A stretch of 64,000 nucleotides of DNA, taken from CALKWS01 sp051020515. GTDB lineage: Bacteria > Actinomycetota > Actinomycetes > Actinomycetales > Beutenbergiaceae. The stretch is from assembly GCF_051020515.1 (NCBI RefSeq), contig NZ_CP194857.1, positions 310,001 to 374,000 on the forward strand, written 5' to 3'. Shown one piece after another: positions 1-10,325 of this stretch. Numbering within the stretch: the first letter of the stretch is position 1; every line of letters begins with the position of its first letter. The notes under the pieces were generated by a model that worked only from the letters and a program-made list of their open reading frames with translations, did no database searches and was not told the DNA's origin. Both the position numbers and the translations under genes were made by a program.

Positions 1-1749
1 GCCGCGCTGGTCCTGGCCGGATGCAACCTGTTCGGCAACGGAGGCTCGGGTATCGATGAGGGCGGCGGTGACAACGGAGAGGCGGCTGAGCAGGGCGGTC
101 ATATCACGGTCCACGCCACGAACTTCGCCCATATCGACCCCCAGTCGATCACGTTCGGCATGTGGCTGGTGCAGAAGGGTCTGCTGGAGGGCCTGGTGCT
201 GCAAACCCCTGATGGCACCGATGTGCGCCCGGCTGTGGCCCAGGAGTGGGAGGTCAGCGAGGACGGGCTGACCCACACCTTCCACCTGCGGGACGCGAAC
301 TGGTCCAACGGTGACCCGATCACCGCCGAGCACTTCGTGCGGACCTATGAGCGGCTCCTCGACCCCGGCCGTGGACCGGGCGGGGTCACCACCGAAGCAT
401 CCTCCTACCAGGCCACACTCGGCATCCTCAACGCCACCGAGTACAGTTCCGGCGCCGTCGAGGACTTCGAGGAGGTCGGCATCAAAGCCCTGGACGAATC
501 AACGCTGGAGTTCACCCTCGAGGGCCCCAACCCGGGGTTCGTGATGGGTTTGACGCATCCGTCCATGCTGCCGCTGCACCCGGATGCGATCGACGGCGAT
601 GAGAACTGGCAGCAGCCGGAGAACTGGCGCGGCAACGGGCCCTACAACCTGGTGGACTGGGTCTCGAACTCCTCCATGCGCCTGGAGCGCAACACCGAGT
701 ACTGGGACAACGAGAACGTCGCCCTGGACAGCATCGACGTCCAACTCATCGAGCAGGGCTCAATCACCACCACTGTCCCGTACGAGAGCGGCGAAGTCGA
801 CATCCAGGGACTCGGAGAGCCCGCCGACATCGCCCGATTCATGAACGACCCGGAACTGAGCGAGCACGTCAACGTGCTGGAGAACTCCGGTACGACCTAC
901 CTCGCCCGGCTGCACAGCAGGAACACCCTGCTGGAAGACCCACAGATCCGCACCGCATTGAGTCTGGGCATAGGCCGTGAGGAGATCGCGGGGATCTCCG
1001 AGACCACCGAACCCGCATCGACGCTGGTCAGCCCGATCGTGCCGGACTGGAGCGAGGACATCGCTGCCCACGATCAGATGTGGGGTGACGAGGCGGTCGA
1101 GGAAGCCCAGCGCCTCCTGGCCGATGCCGGCTACCCCGACGGAGAGGGATTCCCCACCCTGCACCTTCTCGCCGGGTCCGACTTCGCCCAACTGGACGCG
1201 ATCATCGACACCTGGGAGACCAACCTGGGCATCGACGTCGTCAAGGACGTGGTCGAGGTCGGCGTGTACGTCGAACGGCGGGCCGAACTGCACGATGAGG
1301 ACTACCTGGGTTACTGGTACGGCTCCTTCTCCGGGGTGAGCACCTGGCCCTACCAGGTGCAGCAACTGTGGGACCCGAACTTCACGCGTCAGTTCGCTCT
1401 GACCGACGAGGGCTACGAGCAGTTCCAGGAGATCAACGAGGACCCCGATCTGTCCGCGACTGAACGCAACGAGCAGATCGAGGAAACTCTGGCGACCATG
1501 TCCGACCCGAGCGCACAGGCCTACGCCGAGCGTGTCGAGGATGCGCAGGCTACGGTCGACGAAGCCGAGCAGCAGGAGATCCTGAAGGAGGCTGCCGGGC
1601 TGCGAGAGGAAGCGGAAATCTTCGTCCCGGTCGTGTGGAACTCTTCGGTGGTCATCGCCCAACCCCACGTCCAGGGCCTGGAGTTGCGCGCTCAGGCTGA
1701 CAGTTACTACTTCAAGGACCTGTGGGTTGACGAGGACGCGGCGGAGTGA
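1..1749 (+). CDS. ABC transporter family-5 substrate-binding lipoprotein (5' end outside window)
   Basis: The reading frame is open from base 1, so the start codon lies upstream of the window. The visible product begins inside a lipoprotein signal peptide: the lipobox LAGC is at residues 6-9 with the lipidated cysteine at residue 9, followed by a Gly/Glu/Asp-rich linker. The rest has the layout of family-5 extracellular solute-binding proteins (DppA/OppA type), including the N-terminal GLLEGLV segment and a mid-protein PYNLVDW segment. It would bind substrate at the outer face of the membrane for the permeases that follow directly. Family-5 proteins bind peptides, nickel or oligosaccharides; the lyase and sugar enzymes nearby favour oligosaccharides, which is inference. 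A close paralogue lies at 5403-7208. Confidence 0.9.
   Translation, partial: AALVLAGCNLFGNGGSGIDEGGGDNGEAAEQGGHITVHATNFAHIDPQSITFGMWLVQKGLLEGLVLQTPDGTDVRPAVAQEWEVSEDGLTHTFHLRDANWSNGDPITAEHFVRTYERLLDPGRGPGGVTTEASSYQATLGILNATEYSSGAVEDFEEVGIKALDESTLEFTLEGPNPGFVMGLTHPSMLPLHPDAIDGDENWQQPENWRGNGPYNLVDWVSNSSMRLERNTEYWDNENVALDSIDVQLIEQGSITTTVPYESGEVDIQGLGEPADIARFMNDPELSEHVNVLENSGTTYLARLHSRNTLLEDPQIRTALSLGIGREEIAGISETTEPASTLVSPIVPDWSEDIAAHDQMWGDEAVEEAQRLLADAGYPDGEGFPTLHLLAGSDFAQLDAIIDTWETNLGIDVVKDVVEVGVYVERRAELHDEDYLGYWYGSFSGVSTWPYQVQQLWDPNFTRQFALTDEGYEQFQEINEDPDLSATERNEQIEETLATMSDPSAQAYAERVEDAQATVDEAEQQEILKEAAGLREEAEIFVPVVWNSSVVIAQPHVQGLELRAQADSYYFKDLWVDEDAAE
634..806 (+). repeat. Gene-conversion-like tract, copy 1 (pairs with 6099-6271)
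   Basis: This 173-bp stretch of the first binding-protein gene differs from 6099-6271 in the second gene at only 3 positions by direct comparison. The two genes on either side of the tract are clearly more diverged, including at synonymous sites. A sharply bounded near-identical block inside otherwise diverged paralogues is what recent gene conversion produces. Confidence 0.7.
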
Positions 1750-1834
1750 GACTTCGCTTCGCTGCCTCACATCGGCAAGCAGCCGGGCGGTCCCCCCGCC
1801 CGGCTGACCCTCGGCCAACGATGAGGAAGCAGGG

Positions 1835-2899
1835 GTGCGCATGGGAATGATCGGATTCATCGGTCGTCGACTGGTCCGCATGGCCCTGTCGTTGGTCGCA
1901 GTGTCGATGCTGGCCTTCACGCTGCTGCAGATGGCCCCGGGCAACTTCGCCGACATCCAGCGCGCCAGTTCCGGAGCCACCGGCATGGCCGGGGAGCAGA
2001 TGCAGGCCGTGGCCGGTGAGTTCGCCACCCGCTACGGCGAGGACGTCCCGGCCTGGCAGCAGTACCTCATCTTCATGCGCGGGGCGCTGACGTGGAACCT
2101 GGGTCCCTCCTACCGGTACCCGGCGCAGAACGTGGAGGAACTGATCGCCCAGGGGTTCCCGGTGTCCGGTGCCCTGGCCGTGCTGGCCACGGCGCTAGCC
2201 CTGGCGATCTCCATCCCGATCGGGGTACTCGCGGCACTGCGACAGCGGTCGCTGTGGGACACCGGTTCGATGTTCGTGCTGACCATGGGCAACGCGCTGC
2301 CGAGCTACCTGGTCGGGGTGTTCCTGATCCTGATCTTCTCCGGCTGGTTGCGGGTACTGCCCGCTGCCGGATGGTCCGGGCCCGAACATCTGGTGTTACC
2401 GGTCCTCGCCTTGGCGGTCGGGCCCCTGGCGGTCCTGGCCCGCTATGTTCGCTCCTCAGTGCTGGACACCCTGCGGGAGGAGTATGTCACCGCAGCCCTG
2501 GCCAAGGGGGGCAAGTACCGGGTCGTGATCATCAAGCACGTGCTACGGAACTCCTTGATTCCCCTGGTGACGGTGAGCGGTCCGATGCTGGCCGCGTTGA
2601 TGACCGGCACCGTCTTCATCGAGACCATGTTCCGCATCCCCGGGCTGGGTCTGGCCTTCACCCAAGCCGCCACCAGCCGGGATATGCCCTTGCTGATGGG
2701 CACCACCCTGTTCTTTGCCATCATCCTGATGGTCACCAACCTGATCGTCGACCTCGTGTACGGCCTTCTCGACCCGCGCGTACGCGCAGAAAGTGGGCGT
2801 AAGCTCCGTGGCAGTCGAAACCGCAGAAAAACAGCCATCTCCGACCCCGAAGCAGACGAAGGTCAAGGGAATAGGACCGTGGTCAAGGGCCTGGGCTAG
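1835..2899 (+). CDS. ABC transporter permease, DppB/OppB type
   Basis: This is an inner-membrane permease of the family-5 (peptide/oligosaccharide) importer class, 354 aa. It opens with a hydrophobic segment after GRRLVRM and has about six membrane segments. The cytoplasmic EAA-like loop that contacts the ATPase lies near residues 210-240 (EEYVTAALAKGG, then LRNSLIPLVT). The start could be GTG 1835 (AGGAAG upstream) or ATG 1841 (AGGGG upstream). The usual family end is DPRVR; here a basic tail of about 35 residues continues and overlaps the next gene by 107 bp. It lies in an operon between the two binding proteins and should pair with the 2793-3713 product. Confidence 0.9.
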   Translation: MRMGMIGFIGRRLVRMALSLVAVSMLAFTLLQMAPGNFADIQRASSGATGMAGEQMQAVAGEFATRYGEDVPAWQQYLIFMRGALTWNLGPSYRYPAQNVEELIAQGFPVSGALAVLATALALAISIPIGVLAALRQRSLWDTGSMFVLTMGNALPSYLVGVFLILIFSGWLRVLPAAGWSGPEHLVLPVLALAVGPLAVLARYVRSSVLDTLREEYVTAALAKGGKYRVVIIKHVLRNSLIPLVTVSGPMLAALMTGTVFIETMFRIPGLGLAFTQAATSRDMPLLMGTTLFFAIILMVTNLIVDLVYGLLDPRVRAESGRKLRGSRNRRKTAISDPEADEGQGNRTVVKGLG

Positions 2900-3713
2900 G
2901 TACCGTCGCAACCGGCTGGCCTTCATCAGCCTGTGGGTTGTGGTGGTCCTCGCACTGGTGGCAATCTTCGCTCCGGTGCTCGCTCCCTACCACCACTCCG
3001 CGACGAATTACGGCCAGACCCTCGCCGGGATCGGTACCCCCGGGCATCCGCTGGGCACCGACGTGCTCGGGCGGGACATCCTGTCCCGGATGATCTTCGG
3101 ATTCCGCACCGCGTTGATGGTCGCCGTGGTGGCCGAGATCATCTCGGTCGTGGCAGCCCTGCTCATCGGTGTCACCGCCGGGTATCGCGGGGGCAAGATC
3201 GAGTCGCTCCTGATGGCCATCACCGACGTGATGTACGCCTTCCCGGGGTACCTGTTCGCAGTGCTGCTCGTGACGGTCTTCGGCCGCAGTTTCTGGGCGG
3301 TGATGGCCGCGATCGCGGTCGCCGGCTGGGTGACCCAGGCCCGGTTGATGCGTGCCCAGGTGATGACGATCAAGAAGCGTGAGTTCGTCGAGGCAGCCAA
3401 GGGCATGGGTGCGAAAGGTCCCACGATCGCCACCCGGTACATCCTGCCGAACGCCCTGGGTCCGCTGCTGGTCACGACAAGTTTCGCCGTACCGGCCGCG
3501 ATCACCACCGAGGCGGGTCTATCGCTGCTCGGTCTGGGGATCGCCAACATGCCCTCATGGGGGGCGATGATCAACGAGGGGGTCCGCTACGCCACGTCGA
3601 TGCCGCACATGGTCCTCTCCCCAGCATTGGCGTTCGCCGTCACGTTGCTGGCCTTCACCTGGATCGGTGACGGTGTCCGCGATGCCTTCGACGTCACACA
3701 GGAGGAAGGGTGA
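2793..3713 (+). CDS. ABC transporter permease, DppC/OppC type
   Basis: This is the second permease of the importer, about 306 aa. A short hydrophilic N-terminus is followed by the family-typical WSRAWARYRRNRLAF region and the first membrane helix, a periplasmic stretch with GTDVLGRDILSR, and a C-terminal permease domain. The EAA loop is REFVEAAKGMGA followed by YILPNALGPLLV. The start is uncertain: GTG 2793 is used here and GTG 2808 is the alternative; neither has a strong ribosome-binding site, which suggests translational coupling to the overlapping upstream gene. Its stop overlaps the GTG of the ATPase gene (GTGA). Confidence 0.88.
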   Translation: MGVSSVAVETAEKQPSPTPKQTKVKGIGPWSRAWARYRRNRLAFISLWVVVVLALVAIFAPVLAPYHHSATNYGQTLAGIGTPGHPLGTDVLGRDILSRMIFGFRTALMVAVVAEIISVVAALLIGVTAGYRGGKIESLLMAITDVMYAFPGYLFAVLLVTVFGRSFWAVMAAIAVAGWVTQARLMRAQVMTIKKREFVEAAKGMGAKGPTIATRYILPNALGPLLVTTSFAVPAAITTEAGLSLLGLGIANMPSWGAMINEGVRYATSMPHMVLSPALAFAVTLLAFTWIGDGVRDAFDVTQEEG

Positions 3714-5380
3714 ACACACGCCCTCAGAACGCCCAGGAACCGGTCAGCCCGCTGCTGGAGGTCAAAGGATTGCGCACTGGGTTCCGCCGGCCCGACGGCA
3801 GCACGTTCGTGGCCGCCGACGGCGTGGACTTCACCCTGGAGGAAGGGCGCGCCCTGGCGATCGTGGGTGAGTCCGGAAGCGGAAAGAGTGTCTCCGTGCG
3901 TTCGCTCCTGCGGCTGCTGCCCAAGACGGCAGAGATCCTCGACGGCGAGGTCCGCTACCGCGGTACCGATCTGCTCACCGTGTCTCCCGGCGCACTTCGC
4001 AAGGTGCGCGGGCGGGAGATCGGGATGGTCTTTCAGAACGCCATGGAGGCGCTGAACCCAACCATCGGGGTGGGCAAGCAACTCGCCGAGGCGCTCACAT
4101 GGCACAAACTCTGCTCAAGACGGCAGGCCCGGTCCCGGGCGATCGAGGCCCTGCGGGATGTGGGCATCCCCGAACCGGAACATCGGGCCTCGATGTATCC
4201 CTTCCAGTTCTCCGGCGGCATGCGTCAACGCGCGATGATCGCCATGGCCATCATCTCCTCCCCCAAACTGCTCATTGCCGACGAGCCCACCACCGCTCTG
4301 GACGTGACCGTGCAGGCCCAGGTGTTGGACCTGCTGGCACAGATCAAGGAGGGTGGCACGGGGATGATCATGGTGACCCACGACCTCGGCGTGGCCCGGC
4401 GGTTCTGTGACGACGTCCTGGTGATGAACCAGGGGGCGGTCGTCGAGAAGGGCACCATCGCACAGGTCCTGGATGATCCGCAGGACTCCTACACCAAGAT
4501 GCTGCTCTCGGCGACTCTGGAGGTGGGCACCGCCCGGAACACCTCCCGCACCACCGGTTCCATCACGCCGGCGGACTCCACCGAGGCGACCGGGGACACC
4601 ACCGCCCAGTCCGAACCGATCATCGTCGCCGAGCATATGCACAAGACGTTCCATACCGCCGGTGGGGACGTCCCGGCCGTGCAGGACGTCAGTTTCCAGA
4701 TCAGGTCCGGGCGCACTCTGGGGTTGGTCGGGGAGAGCGGCAGCGGCAAGTCCACGGTGGCCCGCCTCGTCATGGGCCTGCACGGTCTGGATGAGGGCAA
4801 GGTGTCCCTCGACGGGGTCGATGTGCACTCCAAGGAGTCACACCTGTTGCGGAACCGGATGCAGATGGTGTTCCAGAATCCCTACGGCTCCCTGATCCCG
4901 CAGTACACCGCCGGTACCAACATCACCGAGGCCTTGCGACTGCAGAAGATCGGCACCAAGAACGAACGTGATGACCGCGCGGCCGAGTTGCTGCGACTGG
5001 TCGGACTCTCCCCTGACGACGCGCAGCGCTACCCCCAGCAGTTCAGCGGTGGACAGCAGCAACGGATCGCAATCGCCCGGGCGTTGGCCCCGAACCCGGA
5101 CGTGTTGATCTGCGATGAACCGACGTCGTCCCTGGACGTGTCCATCCAGGCCCAGATTCTGGAGTTGCTGAACGAGATCCAGGAGCGCCTGGGCGTGGCA
5201 TACCTGCTCATCTCCCACAACCTGGCCGTCGTGGAAAAGATGTCCGACACCGTCGCGGTCATGCGAAAGGGAGAGATCGTCGAGTACGGCGATCGAGAGT
5301 CCATCTTCACCAATCCCGAACACCCCTACACCCAGCAGTTGCTCGATGCCATCCTTCCCGTCAGAGCGATGGCTGCCTGA
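3710..5380 (+). CDS. Fused double ABC ATPase (DppD-DppF type) of the importer
   Basis: Both ATPase subunits of a peptide/oligosaccharide importer are joined in one 556-aa chain. Half 1 has Walker A GESGSGKS near residue 53, signature FSGGMRQR and Walker B LLIADEPTTALD. After a Thr/Ala-rich linker at about 275-300, half 2 repeats this with GESGSGKST, FSGGQQQR and VLICDEPTSSLD. All catalytic motifs are intact, so both sites should hydrolyse ATP. The start GTG overlaps the preceding stop and is preceded by GGAGGAAG. Fused DppDF proteins are common in actinobacteria. The protein powers uptake of whatever the flanking binding lipoproteins capture. Confidence 0.93.
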   Translation: MNTRPQNAQEPVSPLLEVKGLRTGFRRPDGSTFVAADGVDFTLEEGRALAIVGESGSGKSVSVRSLLRLLPKTAEILDGEVRYRGTDLLTVSPGALRKVRGREIGMVFQNAMEALNPTIGVGKQLAEALTWHKLCSRRQARSRAIEALRDVGIPEPEHRASMYPFQFSGGMRQRAMIAMAIISSPKLLIADEPTTALDVTVQAQVLDLLAQIKEGGTGMIMVTHDLGVARRFCDDVLVMNQGAVVEKGTIAQVLDDPQDSYTKMLLSATLEVGTARNTSRTTGSITPADSTEATGDTTAQSEPIIVAEHMHKTFHTAGGDVPAVQDVSFQIRSGRTLGLVGESGSGKSTVARLVMGLHGLDEGKVSLDGVDVHSKESHLLRNRMQMVFQNPYGSLIPQYTAGTNITEALRLQKIGTKNERDDRAAELLRLVGLSPDDAQRYPQQFSGGQQQRIAIARALAPNPDVLICDEPTSSLDVSIQAQILELLNEIQERLGVAYLLISHNLAVVEKMSDTVAVMRKGEIVEYGDRESIFTNPEHPYTQQLLDAILPVRAMAA

Positions 5381-5402
5381 CGGTCCACACCCCGGAGATC
5401 CT

Positions 5403-7208
5403 GTGTCAATGTCGACCGCACGTCCGATCCACTCCCGGCTCCGCCTCGCTGCGGTCGCCACCGCCGGCGCGCTCTTGCTGGCTGGCTGCAACCTGTTCGG
5501 CAACGGCGGTGCCGAAGTCGAGGACGATGACGGCGGCGGTACCGCCGCGCAGGCCCAGGGCGGGCACATCACCGTGCAGCTGACCAACTTCGCCCACATC
5601 GACCCCCAGTCGATCACCTTCGGGATGTGGCTGGTGCAGATGGGCCTGTTGGAAGGGTTGGTGCTGCAGACCGGTGACGGCACCGACGTTCGCCCCGCGA
5701 TGGCGCAGGATTGGGACGTCAGCGACGACGGTCTGACCTACACCTTCCACCTGCGGGACGCGAACTGGTCCAACGGCGAGCCGGTCACCGCTGAGGACTT
5801 CGCGTGGAGTTACCAGCGCCTGCTCGATCCCGCCCGCGGTACCGGCGGGATCGCCACCGGCGATTCCTCCTATCAAGCGAACCTGGGCATCCTGAACGCC
5901 GCGGAGTACAACGCCGGGATCGTGGAGGATTTCGAGGACGTCGGCATCGAGGCCGTCGACGAGTCCACTCTGGAATTCACCCTGGAGGCGCCCAACCCCG
6001 GGTTCATCATGGGCCTGACCTATCCCTCGATGCTGCCCCTGAACCCGGGCGCGGTCGAAGGAGACGACAGTTGGCAGCAGCCTGAGAACTGGGTGGGTAA
6101 CGGGCCCTACAACCTGGTGGACTGGGTCTCGAACTCCTCCATGCGCTTGGAGCGCAACACCGAGTACTGGGACAACGAGAACGTCGCCCTGGACAGCATC
6201 GACGTCCAACTCATCGAGCAGGGCTCAATCACCACCACAGTGCCGTACGAGAGCGGCGAAGTCGACATCCAAGCACTCTCCGAGCCCGCTGAGGTCACCC
6301 GGTTCATCAATGACCCCGAACTCAGTGAGCACCTGATCCTGCTGGAGAACTCCGGCACCACCTACGTCACACCACTGCACAGCCAGAACACGATTCTGCA
6401 GGACCAGGAGGTGCGGAGCGCGTTGAACCTGGGCCTGGGCCGGGAGCAGATCGCCGGTATCTCCGAACTCACCGAGCCCGCCGCCACGCTCCTCTCCCCC
6501 GCCACGCCTGACTGGGGCGAGGACCTGGCCGCCCACGAGCAGATGTGGGGCGATGAGGCGGTTGCCGAGGCCCAGCGCCTGCTTGCCGAGGCCGGCTACC
6601 CCGACGGTGAAGGCTTTCCGAACCTGACGTTGCTCGCCGGCGCCGACTTCCCGCAACTGGACGCGATCGTGGATACCTGGCAGACCAACCTGGGGATCGA
6701 TGTCACCAAGGATGTCGTCGAAGTCGGCGTGTACGTGGACCGGCGCTATGACACCCACGATGAGGACTACTTCGGACTCTGGTACGGCTCCTTCTCCGGG
6801 ATCAGCACCTGGCCCTACCAGGTCCAGCAACTCTGGGATCCGAACATGACCCGGGAGGCCGGGCTGGACATCGACTCCTACGCCGAGCTCCAGGAGGTCC
6901 AGTCCGACGAATCCCTGAGTTCCAGCGAACGCACCGAGGCGGTGGAGCGGATCCGCCACGACGGTACCGAGCCGCTCGCGCGGGAGTTCGCCGAGCGCGT
7001 GCTCGACGCCCAGGAGACCGTGGACGAGAACGAGCAACAGGGGATCCTGCGGGACGCCGCCGCGATCCGTGAACGTTCTGAACTATTCCTACCGGTGGTG
7101 TGGAACAGCATGTACTACATCGCGCAGCCGCATGTGCAGGGTCTGGAGCTGCGAGCCCAGGCCGACCGGTACTACTTCAAGGATCTGTGGGTGGACGAGG
7201 ACGCCTAG
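5403..7208 (+). CDS. ABC transporter family-5 substrate-binding lipoprotein (second copy)
   Basis: This is a full-length paralogue of the protein encoded at 1-1749, about 601 aa. A signal peptide with a basic N-region (RPIHSRLRL) ends in the lipobox LLAGC, then follow an acidic Gly-rich linker and the family-5 binding fold. GTG 5403 is chosen because GGAG sits 5 bases upstream (5394-5397); ATG 5409 is the alternative. It lies 22 bp after the ATPase gene and 38 bp before the lyase gene. Two binding proteins serving one permease/ATPase set suggests that the importer handles two related ligands, for example products of different length or substitution. A block at 6099-6271 is nearly identical to the first copy. 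Confidence 0.93.
   Translation: MSMSTARPIHSRLRLAAVATAGALLLAGCNLFGNGGAEVEDDDGGGTAAQAQGGHITVQLTNFAHIDPQSITFGMWLVQMGLLEGLVLQTGDGTDVRPAMAQDWDVSDDGLTYTFHLRDANWSNGEPVTAEDFAWSYQRLLDPARGTGGIATGDSSYQANLGILNAAEYNAGIVEDFEDVGIEAVDESTLEFTLEAPNPGFIMGLTYPSMLPLNPGAVEGDDSWQQPENWVGNGPYNLVDWVSNSSMRLERNTEYWDNENVALDSIDVQLIEQGSITTTVPYESGEVDIQALSEPAEVTRFINDPELSEHLILLENSGTTYVTPLHSQNTILQDQEVRSALNLGLGREQIAGISELTEPAATLLSPATPDWGEDLAAHEQMWGDEAVAEAQRLLAEAGYPDGEGFPNLTLLAGADFPQLDAIVDTWQTNLGIDVTKDVVEVGVYVDRRYDTHDEDYFGLWYGSFSGISTWPYQVQQLWDPNMTREAGLDIDSYAELQEVQSDESLSSSERTEAVERIRHDGTEPLAREFAERVLDAQETVDENEQQGILRDAAAIRERSELFLPVVWNSMYYIAQPHVQGLELRAQADRYYFKDLWVDEDA
6099..6271 (+). repeat. Gene-conversion-like tract, copy 2 (pairs with 634-806)
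   Basis: This is the partner of the 634-806 block, at a constant offset of 5465 bp, with 170 of 173 positions identical. Divergence resumes immediately on both sides. Confidence 0.7.
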
Positions 7209-7246
7209 AGACCAGCCCGCCGTCACCGAACCTGACCGGAGGGTCG

Positions 7247-10200
7247 GTGAAGACCCGTGCCACCTACTACACCCCGGAGCGGGTGCAGGCCGCCCGGGCC
7301 AATGTGGCCGAACTGGCGTGGGCGGGCTGGCTCCGTGATACGGCGGTGGCGGCGGCGCAGCAGGCCATCGATGCGGGTGCGGAGTGGTTGTGGGAGTCGG
7401 TTACCACCCAGGGCCTGCCGCGGAGTTTCGCGGTGAACCAGGACCTGGGTTTACCCATCACGGGGACCGAGATCTTCGAGTACGGCAACTATCCGTGGCG
7501 CGCCGATCCGTCTGCGCAGCCATGGAAACTCACCGATCCCAGTTCGGGTTACACCTTCCCGACCAATGACTTCGCGGCCTTCTACGCCAGCGCGCTGGAC
7601 GCGAACGGCAATTTCGACCGTGACCTCGGGGACCCGCAGTTCCTGGTGAACACCGCCTTCCCGGAGCGGGGCCCGGACTGGGGCGTGGACGACGGCTGGG
7701 GATGGGTCGACGACGACGGTGCGAAGTGGACGTTCTGCGCCTACTACAACCACTGGTTCCTCTGGTATGCCCCGTTGCCGGTCGGCGATCACGAATTGAC
7801 CAGCATCCGGCGAGGGTTGGAGGCCCTACGGGACGCCTACCTCTACACCGGCGACCTGACCTACGCCCATCACGGGATCGTGCTGCTGGATCGGTTCGCC
7901 GACGCCTACCCCGCGATGGACACCTCGGTGTACACCGTCGCGGATGGCTACCGGAATTCCGACGGCGGTCGTGGCAGAGGCAAGGCGGTGGGGTCGATCT
8001 GGGAGAACGGCCTGGTCGGCAGCCTGATCACCGCGTACGACGCCTTCTACCCGGCCCTGAGCGAGAGTGATGAGGCAGGCGTGCTGGAGTTACTCTCCGC
8101 CAAGTCCGAACAGTACGGCCTGGCGCCCAAGGAAACCATCGCGGACGTCCGCGCCAACATCGAGCACGGCGTGCTGCGCCAGATCTACCGGGCGGTCCGC
8201 GGTGCCCAGATCTTCGGCAACTTCGGGATGCACCAGAACACCCTGGCCCAGGCCGCCGTCGTGCTGGACGAGCCGGAGGCCGCGAAGGAATGGCTGGACT
8301 TCGTCTTCGCCGCCGGTGGTCTGATCAACGAGGGCGGCGGCGACTGGTCGGTCACCGGTGGGAACGTCGCCCCCACCCTCGTCGACAGCGTGGACCGGGA
8401 CGGCTGGTACCAGGAGGGCGCGCCCGCCTACAACATCCTGGCCATCAACAACTTGCGGAACATGGCCGACACCCTCGACGGGTTCGACACCTATCCGGTC
8501 GCCGACGTCGCCAGTCATCCCAAGTTCGAGGCCATGGTCGCTGCCCGCCCGCGGCTGACCATGCTCTCGGCCTACACCCCCTCAATCGGCAACTCCGGAC
8601 AGACGGGCCGGCCGTTCCTGCTCGGCTCGCCCGACGACTACGTGCACGCCTACGAGCGCTACGGGAACGTCGTCGATGCCCAGATGGCCTACCTGGTCAA
8701 CGAGAACAGCACCGATGGTCTGCGCTCCGATGTGTTCAGCCCCGACGCCGCCGGCATCGAAGAGCACATCGCAGCGGTGATCGAGCACCACGGCCAACTC
8801 TCCCTGGGCAGCGAGGACCTCACCGGTTTCGGTCTGGCGATCCACCGCTCCGGGCACGGAAGCGCCGAACGGGCGATGACCACCTCCTACAGTTCGAATC
8901 ACTGGCACGGTTATCGCACCGCCCTGGCCCTCGGCCTGTTCGGGCACGGCCTGGATCTGATGCCTGGCATCGGCTCGCCGGAGTTCACCGACACCAATGC
9001 GCGCCGGTTCGAGTGGGAGTCGAACACCGTGGCCGCCAATACCGTCGTCGTCGATGCGACTCCGCACGCCTCGATGGTGGTAGGCCGTCCATTGGGCTTC
9101 TTCTCCGGCGGTGAAGTGCACATGAGTGACGTCGAGGCACCGGGGGCCTACCCCGACGCCGAGCGGTACCGGCGCACCACGGTCCTGGTCGACATCGACC
9201 CCCAGCACTACTACATCCTGGACGTATTCCGGGTCCGCGGCGGGAGGGAGCACGTCTTCTCCTTCCACACCGCCGAGGGCCCGGCCACCGCGAGCGGGGT
9301 CGATCTCGTCCAGCAGCCCACCGGAAGCTACGCCGGTCCGGGGATCGAACCACCGGACCCGGCGGGCGAGCCCCGCCCGGGAGCCAGCGGGTTCGACTGG
9401 CTGGGAAACGTCGAGCGCGGCAGGCCGGAGGGCCCCTTCAGCATCGACTGGGACATCGTGGACACTTACGGCGTGCTCGACGGCGATCCGGACCTGCACG
9501 TGCGGATGACGGTGCTGAGCGACGTGGAGGAGGTCGCGCTCGCCGACGGCATTCCACCGCGGAACAAGCCCGGCAACCCCGAGTCGCTGCGCTATGCGTT
9601 GCTACGCCGCACCGGCGAGGACCTCGACAGCATGTTCACCTCGGTGTTCGAGCCGTTCGTCGGAGCCAGCGCGATCTCCCAGGTCCGACCACTGCCCGTA
9701 CGTGGTGACGACACGGACGGTGTCGCGGCCGTCGAGGTGAAACTCGCCGATGGCACCAAGCACTGGCTCGTGCACGATCCCGACGGGAGCCGAGAGGTCA
9801 CCGTCGATGACCGGGTCACGGTCACAGGAACCTTCGTGATCATCCGCTTCGACAGCGACCAGAACGCGGTCAGCATGGACGGCTACGGCATGCAGGACAT
9901 ACGCGACGGCAGTCGGGTGCTCCTCACCGGCCGAGACCGTCTCCAGAACCTGACCGGGGTGGTCACCGAGCGCAGCGAAGAGTTGGATGCCACCGCCACG
10001 ATGACGATCCAACTGGATCCCCCGGTCGCACCGGTGGGTGAGCAGGACCGGTGGGAAGGTACGCCTACGTCGACGACGACGGGGAGCCGAACGCGGTGTT
10101 CCGCATCGCAGCCGCACGCAGCCGGGGTCTGCACCTCGAGTTGGACGTGGACACCACGTTCGTGCGCGAGTACATCGATGCCGCAGATCCGGACGCCGGG

Positions 10201-10266
10201 TACGTCTACGACGTCGAGCCCGGGAGGCGGGTGCGCATCCCCGCGCCCGCGCACTGGGAGTCGTGA
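7247..10266 (+). CDS. Heparinase II/III-family polysaccharide lyase (one frameshift near 10053)
   Basis: This is a large protein of about 1005 aa whose sequence fits the heparinase II/III superfamily: an N-terminal alpha/alpha toroid rich in Trp/Tyr (WTFCAYYNHWFLWY) and a C-terminal beta domain (FRVRGGREHVFSFHTAEG) typical of these lyases. Such enzymes cleave uronic-acid-containing polysaccharides by beta-elimination. GTG 7247 has GGAGG at 7238-7242. No signal peptide is obvious, so it may act on imported oligosaccharides. The frame breaks at 10053-10055: adding one G to the GGG run gives DRWGRYAYVDDDGE and the frame continues to TGA at 10264-10266. Without that repair the chain runs into about 90 nonsense residues to 10333. 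The 72 downstream codons are clean, so the break is recent or a sequencing error. Confidence 0.85.
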
Positions 10267-10275
10267 CTCAGCACG

Positions 10276-10310
10276 ACTGAGGCGGACGCGCCGGGCGCGT
10301 CCGCCTCAGT
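10276..10310. terminator. Bidirectional terminator between convergent operons
   Basis: A perfect 16-bp stem (10276-10291 with 10295-10310) closes on a 3-base CGG loop. It lies 9 bases after the lyase stop and 15 bases after the stop of the minus-strand propeller gene, so it can serve both operons. It lacks a long T-tract, as is usual in GC-rich actinobacteria. Confidence 0.85.
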
Positions 10311-10325
10311 GGTGTCCCCGGCTCC

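Noticed and set aside
7100..7246. Upstream extension of the lyase frame as a longer N-terminus
   Set aside because: It overlaps the end of the binding-protein gene in another frame and has no signal peptide; GTG 7247 has a good ribosome-binding site.
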